The notes under the pieces are model-generated. The model searched no databases, was not told where the DNA came from, and saw only the letters and a list, made by a program, of their open reading frames with translations. Positions 25,056 through 52,470 of a stretch of 64,000 nucleotides of DNA are shown one piece after another; positions within the stretch are counted from its first letter, which is position 1; every line of letters starts with the position of its first letter. Position numbers and translations under genes: made by a program. The DNA is from Hoplostethus atlanticus (Eukaryota > Chordata > Actinopteri > Trachichthyiformes > Trachichthyidae), in NCBI GenBank assembly GCA_034670405.1, contig JAXDDX010000012.1:496001-560000 (forward strand), given 5' to 3'.

Positions 25056-26290
25056 TCACACCCACTCAGACCTTTTCTCCTGCCCTTCATCGTTGATCTG
25101 AAGCTCTGCGCCGCTAGTCAACTCGACCAGCGTGTACTGGCCCACCCTCCTCGTGCAGACCGCCGCTGCTGTGGAAACGTTGCCAACGGGCCCGGCCGGC
25201 CCCCCGGCGGGCAGCCCGAAGTCCCGTCTGGGCGGGGGTGGCGGTTTGAGCCGACCGCGTTTACTAACACGGATGGATCTGGGCGTCCCCATGGGCTCCG
25301 GGGGGCAGAGAGCCACCTCGCTGCCATCTGCCTCCGGGGCCTCCTCCTGGGCGGCGGAGTAGCCGTCGTTCCCGTTGGTGTTGGAGCCTGGAGGTCCTAG
25401 AGGCTCAGAGACGGGACAGCGGGGGAGAGAGGAACGCTCCAGGCAGGGCGGCTCCTGACCTAAACCAAGCACTCCCCCTCCGCCTGACCCCCTGCTGCCC
25501 CGCCTCTTCCGGAAGCTCCCCGTGTGACCAGCTTCCGCCTCTAGGTCCTGATGGACCAGCGGGACGTTTGGGTCCATCGCCGCTCTGGTCCCGCCGGCCG
25601 ACAGGTAATACCGCTCCTCCTCATACATCTTCTCCACCATCATCTTCCTCTTGCTCTTCTGCCTCACCGAGCGCTTTATGGCGCAGATGAAATCCAGCAC
25701 GTTGAGGAAAAGAGACAGAGCTCCCACACCCAGCATGAAGTTGAGCATCACAGTCTTCTCGGTTGGCCTGGAAATGTAGCAGTCCACCTGGGTGGTGCAC
25801 GGCGAGTGCTGGCACAGGAACCTCCTGGGGATGTAGAAGCCGAACAGGTAGTAGTGGGCTGCCCCGAACCCTGCCTCTAGCAACATCCTGAACACAAGAT
25901 GGAGAATATAGGCTCCCGTGAAGAACTGGGGCCCCCCTCGCTCGGCCCCGAGAGCTATTCTGTTCATCTTCCCGAACGACTCCCGGTGGATCTTATACAG
26001 CGCGCCGGCTTTGATTTCACCCGAGGTGTCTGGGTCAACGCTGAGGCCATTTGAGACCTTGTGGACCACGTAGGTGACGAAGACCATGTAGGGGAGACAT
26101 AATGCGGCGAGCTGGACCAGCCAGAAGCGGAACAGGGAGATGGGAGCAAACCGGTCATAGCACATGTTGGCGCAGCCGGGCTGGATGGTGTTGCACACAA
26201 ATCGCTCCTGCTCGTCCTGGTAGAGGGGATAGCCGGCGAACAGGAGGATGAGGATGCGGAGGAAGATCATCACAATCAGCCACACCTTCC
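25056..26290 (-). CDS. gjd4: Connexin gjd4 (Cx40.1-like), coding exon 2
   Basis: Gap-junction subunit of the delta group; six subunits form a plasma-membrane hemichannel. This exon carries residues 22-432 and the stop codon. It starts after a ctgtctttcag acceptor and joins exon 1 in phase 1. The first extracellular loop has the connexin pattern C-X6-C-X3-C (C54, C61, C65). The second loop has C-X4-C-X5-C in CQHSPCTTQVDC. Four membrane segments and a long, charged, Gly/Pro-rich cytoplasmic tail follow, ending in SEWV. Human GJD4 also ends in SEWV and shares the YQDEQERFVCNT stretch, and gjd4 lies between FZD8 and CCNY in human too. The product (432 aa) is longer than the human one (370 aa) through its cytoplasmic tail. 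Another delta connexin is possible but less likely. Confidence 0.92.
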
Positions 26291-26452
26291 CTGAAAGACA
26301 GGCAGAGAGGATTCAAAATACGCTGGGAACACGACAACATCTTTCTTTTTACACCTTTTTTTGTGTTGATGCACGTTCAACACTAACTACAGGAGTTAGT
26401 TAAGGTTGTAGTCTGAGGGATCCTCAATTTTGTCTCCATCTTTGTCTCACTG

Positions 26453-26502
26453 CTGTGGTGTTCCTCACTGTGGTGTTCTTCACTGTGGTGTTCCTCACTG
26501 CT
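26453..26502 (+). repeat. 17-bp tandem repeat in the gjd4 intron
   Basis: The unit ctgtggtgttcctcact is repeated three times with one variant (ttcttcact). Confidence 0.85.
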
Positions 26503-26695
26503 CTTCCCAGAGATCACCTGTCAATCAAACAGCACGTCTTTCTCCTTGGATTTTCTGTTGATGGAGTTTGAGTTCCTGTAGGTGGCGCTCTTCTCTTTGT
26601 CTGTTCAGCCATGGTGGCTATCGCTGCTCATGCTAACCACCCAGTTCTTCTTCTGTTCATTTCAAACAAACCGCTGTTGCTGCTGCCGGAAACCT

Positions 26696-26740
26696 AAAAC
26701 GCATCACTGAGCGCCAGAGAATCCTTCCCAGGAAAGACTT
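26696..26740 (+). repeat. partial copy of the repeat at 21,560
   Basis: The motifs aaaacgcatcac, then gcgccagagaatccttccca and ggaaagact, match the left part of the 21,560 copy in order. Confidence 0.55.
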
Positions 26741-27077
26741 AATACAAAAATACCAAAAAAAAAAGAAATACGGGAAGTGTGTAGCTCTTTCTGACGGATT
26801 GGTTGAAATGATACAGAGAACTCAAGGCTCGAGCAATTGCTGAAGCTGATCTCACCTTGAGTTTTACTGCATTCCACTGCACTGTTTTATGAGCCCCTAT
26901 CAGGTGTAACAGTAATGAAATAACATCATTATATTTCAATCATATTTCAATGTTACCCAAGACGCATTAAAACAGGGTACAACGTCATATTTGATAATAC
27001 TTCAATACAAATAAAACACCTTCCATTCACAGTACTCATAATCCAGTTGGCCTCTGTTGTTAGTGAAGTCAACTCAC

Positions 27078-27141
27078 CCATCAAAGTGATGCTGCGATTG
27101 ATGGAGATGAAGATGACCTCGGAGGCACTTGGTCCCCCCAT
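27078..27141 (-). CDS. gjd4: Connexin gjd4, coding exon 1
   Basis: A 64-nt exon encodes the cytoplasmic N-terminus: ATG, 21 codons (starting MGGPSASEVIF and ending SITLM) and the first base of a Gly codon. The donor is GTGAGT. Splicing to 26,290 gives ...SITLM-G-KVWLIVM..., the arrangement of delta connexins, whose first intron interrupts the gene after the short N-terminal segment. Human GJD4 begins in a comparable way, with a VTMVGKLW junction. The intron is 787 bp. The start is the only in-frame ATG giving the usual connexin N-terminal length. Confidence 0.85.
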
Positions 27142-28875
27142 GTCTGCTGCTCAAGGCCCTTCCGAACCAGAATCCCTCCAGTCCTCCAGCTCCAGACCCC
27201 AGGCTGAACCCTTGAACCAGCACCTCGCTCACTATCCAGCCCCCTTTCTTTACCTCCTCCACCCTTCCTACCTTCCTACCGAGGGACACAGTGGCCTCCA
27301 GCAGCTCAATAACCTCCAGGTGGACAGACGGAAAGAGCCCGAGTCAGTATCTGCCAGGTCCCGGTGGATAAACTTCACTCTTGACCCCTCCGAGTGTCCC
27401 CCTGAAGAAAACCCTGTGAATCCCCCCGTCTTACCTCTTCCTCTGTCCCCACAGAGACAACTGCTCTGTCCTCAGACAAGAGAAGACGGGAGCGAGCCCC
27501 ATTGTGGGTCTATTCTTAACACACTTCCAAAGGCACGTCGCCGTCCTGGCATTGCAGAGATATTTTGGTGCTGGTGGTTGTCCTTACAGGAGAATAACAA
27601 GCCTCCTGGATTACTCATTCTAAATTGCTGTATTAAGTTCCCAAGCACAATGGCAAGCATGCTGAAGCCAGCCGCTCCATGTGTGTCCCCCTACCATCTA
27701 TACAAGCCCTGGAAAAAACATGAATACAGGTTATTGCTGCATCTTCTAGTGATAAATCGTCATGTAGACTGAATGTAGATTTCCTTCATGAATTGTGTTT
27801 ATTCCTATAATTGATGATTTCTGATTTGATTGATTGATTTGATTGATGAGGATGTAAAGCACCGTCACGTGGATGTGACATAAAAGAGACTTGAACTTTT
27901 TGTATTTCATGATAAATCTGAATTACAAAAATGTGAAGGAAACCCACAAACAACAGTAGTACTGCACTGAAAATATATTTTGTTTTTTGTTATTTCAATT
28001 ATATGAGAAATGTTCATGAAATTGGATTAAGGGATTCTAACGTACTCAAATGTAACTCAAATAAATTGGATGAATGTTTAAATGGATGCAATTTGTACTG
28101 AGAATGCTGAATTAACTAAAATACATATAGACATAGTTACATAGATCCAATACGAGTCAGATTTTTTTTTCTTTTTTCAGACTTTAGTTCATTTTATATA
28201 TTTTACGATATTTAACCAAACAAATTTGTGTTGGTTTTATTTTAGATTTTATTATATACTGTATATTTAAACTCTTCAAGGACTACATCTCATAATACAG
28301 ACCTGGTATATATATGTGATTTGGAGTATCATAGGTGACACAGAGGACAAACCAGATCCCTTTCCAACACTGTGTCCGCCCTCGCCCCCGGAGAAGGTCA
28401 TCTGTGGTGGGACACATGGCTAAAGACTGCAGGCTTGGCCCAGAGTCACTAGAGCTCAGTGGTAATTAGCACTTGCACATGGCTCAAAGTAAAGACTTGA
28501 CTGTGTGGCTACGCTGAGGTTCAGAATGAAAATGATTATGTTGAAAATGTATAAACCTGTCAGTTTAAATGGGCTTTTAGGTTTTTAGTAATTGGTGACA
28601 GTAGAACAGGAAAATCTTCAAGCTGATGCCTGATGCCTGATTGCAGATCATGTTTGCCAAACCAAGAAAATAGTCTGCAGACACATTCAGTTGAAAAAAA
28701 AAGCTGTCACATTAACTGAAAATATCTTGTACAACTAGACAACATTATTGTACAAAACCAATTTGCTCAGGATGCTTGGAGAGGGTAAGAGAGAGAGAGT
28801 AAGATCTCCATTAGTCAACCTCTGTATACTTAAATTTGTAGTTGTTTGGGCATTGTTACTTTCTAATTCATTCAG
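27142..28875. other. intergenic gjd4-slc6 remnant
   Basis: Sequence upstream of gjd4 exon 1 includes its likely promoter and leader, although no clear TATA box was identified. The 241-codon plus-strand frame at 27,047-27,772 overlaps gjd4 exon 1 on the opposite strand and has no recognisable domain. 27,780-28,870 is AT-rich. The first transporter exons (with the conserved GLGNVWRFPY stretch) were looked for here and not found. Confidence 0.5.
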
Positions 28876-29008
28876 GTGCCTTCCTGATACCATATGGTGT
28901 GTTTGTAGTGGTTTGTGGGATACCTCTATTCTTGCTGGAACGTGATCGGCCAGTTCACACAACAGGGCATCATCACCTGCTGGAGGAAGATTTGTCCCTT
29001 GGCACAGG
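28876..29008 (+). pseudogene. SLC6 remnant exon (TM2 to loop), frameshifted
   Basis: Preceded by ttcag and followed by gtgaga. The first 21 codons and the last 22 codons each match the family, but in different frames, separated by a single leftover base where three residues (usually T-A-L/I) should stand. That implies a 2-nt deletion. Confidence 0.8.
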
Positions 29009-29174
29009 GTGAGAGGATGAGCCGCCATCAAATAAAAGATGACTCAAAATAACCTTTAACTGACGCGTGATATTAGTTTGAGCTCACTTCAGTAGTAATT
29101 GAACCCTCAACCTTACTCGAATTCATCACAGGACCACTGGGGGTGTTTTGGTGTCTTGATTTGGATTTTCACAA

Positions 29175-29290
29175 GAATCGGATGCGCTGAGCTTCTGATC
29201 TTATGTTGCAGCACCATTACTTACATGGTCATCCTGAGCTGGGCTCGCTTCTACCTGGCATTCAGATTGAGCTCTCAGCTCCACCTCTTG
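29175..29290 (+). pseudogene. SLC6 remnant exon (TM3), degraded acceptor
   Basis: The frame IG(C)AELLILCC...TYMVILSWARFYLAF fits the TM3 segment (family-like YIVILAWA-FYL). In the phase needed by the previous exon, the bases before it are AA, not AG. The 3' end of the exon is unclear. Confidence 0.6.
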
Positions 29291-30176
29291 TTCTCCCTTC
29301 CCTGTGCTTCCTCTTCCTCAGTTTCTAAAACCCAGCAAAACCACCGACCTGTATCCCAATACCAGGAGTTGCGCTAGGTGGGAGCTAGCCACAGCCTTTA
29401 CTCTGTGTCGTTACCACAGGATATTCACGAATGTCCCAACTCACACACTGTATCGACACCCTTGTACACACACCGGTATACGCTACGACCCCAATGGACC
29501 AGGAGAGGGGGCTGACGTGGTGGCAACCTAAACAAGAAAACTTCCATTAACAAGCAGCTGTCCCAGAGGTGCCTGAGGCGTCCACATCACCAGCGACTCC
29601 TGTCCCAGCTTTCGAGGGCACTGGACATTTGCTTCTGGTTCGTGCCTGTACAACTTGCTTCAGCACCGCTTACACAGCCCCGGGGCTCGGACCAAGCTTC
29701 CCCTTGCAGGAAAGTTAGTCTGTAACTAATTGGTACCTTTTGGGGTTCAGGCAACGGTTTATACACAACCAGCCATTTCAGGCTGACAGTTGTGTGGTGT
29801 GTTCTCGTCGAACCATGCCAGGCGATTCTGCCCACAGGCTCGTCTGCCAACATCTACTGAAACACACACTCACATATATAGCGGGAGAGGCAGAGATACT
29901 GCAGCGCTCCTACTGCTGACCAATACTCAATCCTTGCCCCACTTGCCACATAAGGCCTATTATTCTGTCCTAGTGCAGAGGAAGTTGTTTGGCCAACCAA
30001 CTGTTTTATGGTAAGAGCATCCAAAGATTTCTTTCCTGTCGACATTTTACCTGCCAAAGTGATGCACACTCATAAAAGAAGAAATGATAAGAGAATGCAA
30101 TAAAGTGTTTAATTCTTAAAAATACAATTTGACTTGTCTCCTTTTTTTGTCTCCTTTCTCCTATGTCTTTGTCTAG

Positions 30177-30280
30177 GTGTGGATGGAGGCGGGTACGCAG
30201 ATATATCTCTCGTACAGCATTGGATCAGGACAAACGATCATTTTAAGGAGCTTCAATCAAAATAAGTACAACTGCTACAA
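30177..30280 (+). pseudogene. SLC6 remnant exon (104 nt), intact
   Basis: Acceptor gtctag, donor GTGAGT. It encodes VWMEAGTQIYLSYSIG and then a segment ending KYNCY, without stops. Families usually have FFSYAICLG or similar here, so SIGSGQTII is divergent in the substrate-site region. Confidence 0.8.
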
Positions 30281-30553
30281 GTGAGTCAAAATGGCATCTG
30301 TATTTGGAACTGCGCCTCACCTCACTTTCTCGTTTAACAATATTTCTGCATGTCTAAAGTGTTGAAAGATGCTGGAAAACCTCCAAGCTCACTCTAAAAT
30401 TAACTGTGCATTTCAAATTATTTTGGCTTGGAACTGATAAAATGTTTTCATATATTTTACATATTTGTAAGTGTGCAATAGAATCTTCTCAGCGTGTTTC
30501 TTTATTGATGACACTCATTTATACAGTGTTAAAATTTTGCCAAATCTCTCCAG

Positions 30554-30678
30554 GGATTGCTTCTGGCTGTGTCTGCTGAACAGCAGGACCAGTTTTGTGT
30601 CTGGTTTCGCAATCTTCTCTGTACTCGGGTTTATGGCTGTGAAGCAGGGTGTTCCTACTGACATGGTGGGTGAATCAG
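30554..30678 (+). pseudogene. SLC6 remnant exon (125 nt), intact
   Basis: Acceptor ctccag, donor GTACGC. It encodes [18 protein letters not shown] and continues to MVGESG; the canonical LNSGTSFVAGFAIFS is readily recognised with Gly changed to Arg. The next exon (family motif PGLAFIAYP) was not found downstream. Confidence 0.82.
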
Positions 30679-32190
30679 GTACGCTTGATGTACGCGATGT
30701 ACGTGTTTTCCTGAGAAGCGCTCAACATCTACGTCAGTCCATCGTTGGTGTCTGATTTTGGTGTCTGTGTTCTCACTACTTAACGGACCAATCTTCCCTG
30801 CAATCCTTGCAATGAACTGACTCACTGAAGAGACTGTCTCCTACAACTCTGTTAACCTGTTAGTCCCAGCCAATAAGTTATATGTATAGTATAACACTAC
30901 ATCTTCTTTGCTGTGGTGGTAAAAAAAAGAAAGAAAAGATGGTTGGTTTGTTGGTTTCGTGTGTGTAGTCTGCATGCTCAAAAGGGTTCATAAGAGATGT
31001 GTGGCGATTGGTTGCTCTAAAGCTCACAGCAGCTCTTCCTCACAGAGAATCGACTTGTACAGCAATTATCAGAGCCACGACTGAAATGCAAATCCGGGCT
31101 AACATGGGGGATTAAACGTGTCCCTCAGTGACAATACGGCAGAGCGTAATCTTTGTGTTGCCACTCGCTCTAAGCTCTTTAAATGGTTCTTTCTCAGAGA
31201 AGAAAGCCGGCTGAGCCATATCAGCTACAGTACAATCAAAATATTGTGATACAGAGTGGAAAGCACTCATGAAGGCACTCGTTCATTTGGCCTCTTCATC
31301 GTCTTTTGATGCTTTGATATTGGAATGTGTTCAGACACATTTTTACTCATAAGTGAACAGAGGTTCTTGGTGTAGTGTCTTAATATTAAATTCTCTGATG
31401 TAAAATAATTTAAGAGCATCAGGGGATAAAACAAATGTCTCTTTATCGGCTCGTTCTCAGGATAACCAATAAGCGATCGTTTTTATGTCCCGACCTCTAT
31501 GGAAATGTTCCAAAATTAGATTAAATTGTTTTGTAGAATCGTAGCCAAAATGTTGTGAAGATATATTTCATGGCTTCAGTAAAGATTCATCCTCTGTGGA
31601 GCCACAAGTTGCTGCTTTGTCCAAATAATTACTTACTTTCGAGCTTTTAATGTAATTTTCTGTGGGCCTGCACATTAGGAATTACCTTTAAAAAACACCA
31701 AAGTGGTGGAGGGTCGACCCCAAACAGAGTCGATTCCTTGACTCCAACTTTGGACTCGGGGTCCTCATCTCTGATCAATGATTTTTCTGAAATAACTAAT
31801 TGGTCAAAAGGCATAACACCATATACCAGGGATGAAAGAAATTGAAACATTTGTTGTTTCTGTTCTAATGCATTTCTACATTCATGTACAAGCTAATAAC
31901 AGTCGGAACAAAAAATAGCGGTTATAAACAGACTTTCAGAAAGTTAGGAATTACTTAGTTTCATTATATTTTTGTTCCCTCACCCAGTTTCTTGCCTGCA
32001 GAACAAGTGCTGAATGACGTTACAGATGTTCGGTTTGTCTTCCTCACTCGGTAACCTTCTCTGGGCTTACCCCTCTGCAGGACTATGAAGTAAATGACAG
32101 AGGAGCTGGTCATTCTTACCATACCACTACCGAGGAAACCGGGAGTCCATCTCACTCACTCATCATCATAGTGGCAATCTGGAGTTTGCT
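30679..32190. other. intergenic, no gene seen
   Basis: AT-rich sequence with no recognisable protein segments. The missing downstream exons of the transporter were looked for here without success. Confidence 0.5.
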
Positions 32191-33319
32191 AACAAGAAAC
32201 ACATACACTTGGTTTATTGCAAGGTTTAAAAGTTTAATTCTTGTGCAGTTTTTTCTAAACATTGCTTCAGGAGAGAAGAGTTGGGAGCAGTTGTTTAAAT
32301 CATAGTTAAAAACATACACAGAGAGAGAGATCAGAGTTTGGCAAACTGAGAATGGGAACAAATGACCGACTCAATGAAAAGGAAATAAACCGCCGACAAC
32401 GACGACAACAACAGAATACAGTACAAATTCTTGAAAATATCAATCAATGGTAAAACAAAGAGGTCACGGCTACAGCAGTTTGACGTTAGCACGGGAAATC
32501 AAGATCGAGGCTGAATTTGTAAAATCAAAAAGAGAGGAAGAAAGGGAAAAAAAGCGAAAAAGTAAAAACTCTATGCAGAGGTAGAGTTCAGTGCACAAGG
32601 CTATGACACACACCCAGTGGCCAGCTGACAAGACACCGCAGGCCCAAGGTCTTTTGCTGTGGGAGTAACCTCAAATTTCACCTTGGCTTTACCATAGTTT
32701 ACCATGAACACTTACTTCTGGACTGTATGCACACACACACATACAATAAATAGGATATACAATCTTTGAACGGCTGAACTCACAACAGCAACTCCTGTAA
32801 CGTTACTTTCCTAAAGACACATTTTGCACTTTTTTTCCGAAGCACCATGCAAAACCAACATTTCTCTTCCCAAGTCCGTGGACCTTTTTCATGTGCATGG
32901 AGGCTGGGTGGTCACAGCAACACATGAAACAGGATAGTCCTTTTTTACTTGATTACTTTGGTACAGTTCTGTCCCTTCTTACACGTTGACATTATTATCA
33001 AACCTTGTACTGGTAAAGGTTGCAAATCCCGCAAACCTAATTGACTGATTCTCTGGTGTCTTGACCAACAACATTGTAACTTAAATCACAGACGTGGAAA
33101 TCGACACTGAAATGCACAAAAACGTTTGAATGTCAAAATGTACATTGTGGTTACGAAGCGTACGCTGACATTTGAGTTTGCACTTTTTATTTGACCTTTG
33201 TATTGTGAAAATAAACGCATTGCGAAAAATGGCGATCTTAGCAAGTGTTTTTGTGTCGTATTCAGACATTTCCAGCTTATTTGTGATATTTGAAGCATAC
33301 AGTATTACTGTATATCAGT

Positions 33320-33550
33320 GATGTAGTGGTAAATAAAAAGGTGGGTAAACTATGACCTCCAGTTGTTGATCATTATAAGGCAAACAACCACTAATATGAA
33401 CAAAAATCAATTTTCAGAAAAGCATTAATTTATACTTTTTCTTGAAAGACCCTGTCCTCATATAACTAACTGTGACGTACACCATTTATGTCAGCCTAAA
33501 AAAGTGGGTAAACACAACGAGTTCAGGTGGGGTTACCCTCTACTACATCC
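33320..33550. mobile_element. short inverted-repeat element (MITE-like)
   Basis: The left end gatgtagtggtaa and right end ttaccctctactacatcc are imperfect inverted repeats around a unit of about 230 bp, with a second inner motif (aggtgggtaaac / aagtgggtaaac) repeated directly. No coding capacity. Confidence 0.45.
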
Positions 33551-35301
33551 CCGTATATGTCTTACTTTAGTCTCAAGAAATTTAAAGGCAAAATAACTAA
33601 TACAAAGTAAGTGTTCACTTATTTCCAGTAAATTTCTGAAACAATCGTGATCATTTAAAGCAAAACCATTTGAAACCAGCAATGTTATCAGACAGTGGGG
33701 TGAAAGCATTTGTCTAAACCTCTTAAAATAAGCTTGAATTGTCTAAATACCATTTACAATGTATGTAACACTTATTTGATTAAAAAAAAAAGACATTTTT
33801 TGCAGTGCAAAAACTTGATATAACAAAAAACCATTGAAAAGAAATTAGATTGGTCAAGTGGTGTCCCCCATCTAGATCAGATTTTCAATACTTTACCTCT
33901 CTGTACTTGATTTGTCATAGGAACAAGGAATCAGAAATACTTACCCACCCCCTCACGTACAGTAAATACTGATCCAATATAAATATTCTAACATCATTTC
34001 CATTCTGTTTTTTACAGAGTGACCTCAGTCTACAGACTCTGCATACTGGCGCTGTATTTACACTATACAGAGACAACTTTGCAAAATCTATACAATCTAT
34101 CTTTTTGTAAGCAGTGTTTGAATCATCGCGTAATGCTTTTCATTCGTTTAGGTCCTCTCCAGAACTGAACCGAAACCGAAGAATCACGCTTAGTGGCTTC
34201 CTTTTCTGATTTTCATTATTTCATCTGTGCTGTTTTTTTGTAAGCTGGAAGAACTATAAAAACGTTAAAGAAAAAGGGGAAAAAAAATACTTCATTATTA
34301 TTTGTTCTCTCCCTGCAGTAAAAAAGGGAAAGAAGTTAATTGTGTTACGCTAGCTTATTACAGGCACCACAGGTCAGGACAATGGCAGTGGATAAAGTAC
34401 AACATAACCTCTACAGCATGCGTCACGTCTGACTGCCCATGGTGGACTCTTGCCATCCACTCATCGTCTTCCTGAACACAATAATCCTTTTGCAAGCTTC
34501 ATCATATTCAGTGGAAACAATAAAGTGATGAAGGAATATTGCTTTAAGTGAACAGTTGTATCTGACAGGTGGCAGGGTGTCCTAGTAAAGAGACTGATTC
34601 ATTCTGGATGAGAGTTCATGCTGAATGGCTAAAATGTAATTGAACCAAAATAGAGACCTCTACTGATATATAGTCTATCGGAGGTGTGAATTTATCAACG
34701 CAATCGTGATCTGTACACCTGAAGGAACAGTGGGAATGTACATTACTTTCCTTTGTAAGATACTTCTGTTCCGGCTATGCTGTCCTCTTTCTCAAGTCTT
34801 CGTGAGGCTTTGGTGGATGGGAATGCACATGAACCGATACACATCAGCAAAACACTGAAATAAAAACAGCAACAAACTGGGAACGCCTGAAATTTAGACT
34901 TGTTACCTGTGCCTACACAAAAGAACAACCGTCTTGTGCTTCAGCTAAAAAAAAACAACAACAACGATTGAGCCAGAGGATTAAAATGAAGGAATGTACA
35001 AAGCCGACCCAACCACTGGTTAGACGTTTATCAACTCTACGAGACGGTCAAGCCCCAGAGGGCCTCCTGGAATGCAGTTGTTGGTGTCATGGGTTATATT
35101 TCATATCAAGCAATCTCCTCTTTTCTCATCTTTCCACACTCTTATTTGGCCTCTTCTCTTCTGCAGTCAAGGTCTTCATCATCCAATGACTTTCACTCAT
35201 CCAGTTCAGTTCAGTTCAGTTTGGTTCAGTGCAGGCAATCAGTGGGACTTCTTGTATGTACAGCAACCGGGGGGGCAATAACACTCAGAAAAGTGCCAGA
35301 T

Positions 35302-35327
35302 TGTGTGTGTGTGTGTGTGTGTGTGTA
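35302..35327 (+). repeat. (GT)n microsatellite
   Basis: About 26 bp of perfect GT dinucleotides, shortly downstream of the ccny stop codon on the minus strand. Confidence 0.95.
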
Positions 35328-35449
35328 TATTCCTGTGTCTTTAGGGCCAACAGACGCATTGATCCGCAGGACTGCTGCCCCCGTGGATTGCCCCCTTACC
35401 AGGCAGGGACTCTATCTATTCCTCTCCTTCTCCCCGCTGGCAGCCGATG

Positions 35450-50828
<15,379 letters not shown>

Positions 50829-52087
50829 CTGGGGAGAGGAGGAGATAGAGACATTTAGTCTGACAGTCAGCAGACAAATTGGGTTTTGAAGAGTTCATTC
50901 AACTACACTCTGTAAAGAAAATATCCATTTGCACAGGTCATTTAGTCCAGTACTGTATTTTGCTCATAACAAATGAGTGATCTGTCTTATTTTGAGATAT
51001 TGTTGCTTGATTTCAGATGAAAATGCACTGGAAAAGTGAAATTATCTCATCACATTGGCATATAGATTTTTCTTTCACTTGTTTAAAAAAAGAACAAGAT
51101 TTTAAGACTCAATATTAGACTAAATGACTTGAGATGAATATCTATTGCAGTGTGAAATGAATGCTGTCTACAAAATAAAACCCATTACTGTGTCTGTTAG
51201 CTATCTCGAGCCCCTCGCTTTCAAAATAATGATATTTGACAGAATGTAATCATCTGAATTTTATAAATATTGAGCAATGAACACCAGGCATCAGTGCTTT
51301 ACCAGAATAACTCACATTAATGTGTGACATTGGCTTTTGGGGTTAATGTCCTCTCTAGTAATGGACTGAGCTGAATGGAAAAACAATCTGTCAGCCGACA
51401 GTTTGCTGCACACAGCGCTGTGTAAACAGCGGTTTGTAAATCGATGCGCTAAGCAAACACAGGAGAAAGGTATAGATTTGTTTTAGATCACTGTCTTTAC
51501 ACACGGTACCCAGGGTAAACCATGAGACCAGACACTAGCTGGCAATCACAATTGCTATAAATCACAAGTAATGACTACAAGAGATTATTGAGCGTTCAAC
51601 AGCCTGTCTGCACGATGACCAGCTTATCTGGAGCGAACGCAGCTCTCCGCCACCAGGTGGCCTCTGTGACAGAGTGGATGCAAGGCTAGGGCAAGTCAAA
51701 GACTGTTTTAATGCCAGTTAGAATGAAAGATGAGACCAATGTCACAACTGAAAAAAAAACATTCAAATGAAAACAACTGAACGACGACACCGAACCAAGA
51801 AACCGTAATATTTTTAAGACCCCTAAAGCTAGATTTAAAACGCTGTATTTAACTGTATTAAAGACCACTTCAGGTCTTCAGCTCAGCCTGTTTTAGGGGT
51901 CAGTGGTTAGTGAACAGAGAAACAGTATTGTTTTTTATGTTGCCATGGTTGCCGTGTTTTATGGAGGCTTGGTGAGATCATTTAATATCCTGAACAATAA
52001 AATCAAGATGAAACATTTATCGACATCAGATCATTTTTCATTCATCAGGCAACAGAAATTCACACAGAATGGAAGTGTAATACTCTA

Positions 52088-52089
52088 GT

Positions 52090-52128
<39 letters not shown>

Positions 52129-52219
52129 GTGAGGTGGTGACACCATCAGCAGCTTCCTAGTTTTTTGGATGATGTCACTGAAACAGGAAGGGTCTGGAAG
52201 GACCAACACCCAGTTACAC

Positions 52220-52262
<43 letters not shown>

Positions 52263-52470
52263 AAGAGAGTGAAGTATTGAGAGAGTGTTCTGGGGGAGGG
52301 GAGGGAGAGGAGAGGAGAGGAGAGAGGAGAGTAAAGAGCCACTACCATCATCACTACCAAGTCTTTTGAACTGCTGTTTTTTTGTGTGCGAGAGACACTT
52401 GAAGACCCTCAAAGGACGGAGATAAACACACACACACACACACGCACACACACACACACACACTGCCATG
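52088..52470 (+). repeat. cluster of (CA)n, (GA)n and (CA)n microsatellites
   Basis: (CA)n at 52,088-52,126, (GA)n at 52,204-52,259 followed by GGAGA units up to about 52,330, and (CA)n at 52,427-52,463 with one CG interruption. Confidence 0.95.

Larger units (their letters stand above)
26291..27077 (-). other. gjd4: gjd4 intron 1
   Basis: Bounded by GTGAGT at the donor (minus strand, from 27,077) and ctttcag at the acceptor. It contains a 17-bp tandem repeat (about 26,453-26,502) and a partial copy of a dispersed repeat (26,696-26,740). No other coding signal is seen. Confidence 0.8.
28876..30678 (+). pseudogene. SLC6 (GABA/taurine/betaine-type) transporter remnant
   Basis: Na+/Cl- coupled neurotransmitter symporters have 12 membrane segments. 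Four exon-like blocks match the family in order: 28,876-29,008 (AFLIPYGVFVVVCGIPLFLLE, then GQFTQQGIITCWRKICPLAQ), about 29,175-29,290 (TYMVILSWARFYLAF), 30,177-30,280 (VWMEAGTQIYLSYSIGSGQ) and 30,554-30,678 ([20 protein letters not shown]). The last two are intact, have good splice sites and show the usual 104- and 125-nt lengths. The first is 133 nt rather than 135: two bases are missing after LLLE, shifting the frame. The second lacks a proper AG in the expected phase. The N-terminal exons, the middle exons and everything after ...MVGESG are not recognisable nearby. I read it as a decayed gene. The closest type is GAT2/GAT3/taurine/betaine, which by eye cannot be narrowed further. Confidence 0.75.
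32195..35449 (-). other. ccny: probable ccny 3' UTR (extent inferred)
   Basis: On the minus strand, 3.2 kb of AT-rich non-coding sequence follows the ccny stop and contains AATAAA at 32,218-32,213. A nearer possible signal lies at about 33,192. Long 3' UTRs are usual for ccny. The end chosen is a guess between these signals; a MITE-like unit sits inside at 33,320-33,550. Confidence 0.35.

Noticed and set aside
27047..27772. 241-codon plus-strand frame over the gjd4 start
   Set aside because: It crosses gjd4 exon 1 on the opposite strand, with no recognisable domain and a Pro/Ser/Gln-rich composition.
29340..29530. Possible further SLC6 exon (RWELATAF resembling RWELALCL)
   Set aside because: Only a few residues match, the flanking splice signals are poor and the rest of the frame does not fit; not enough to call.
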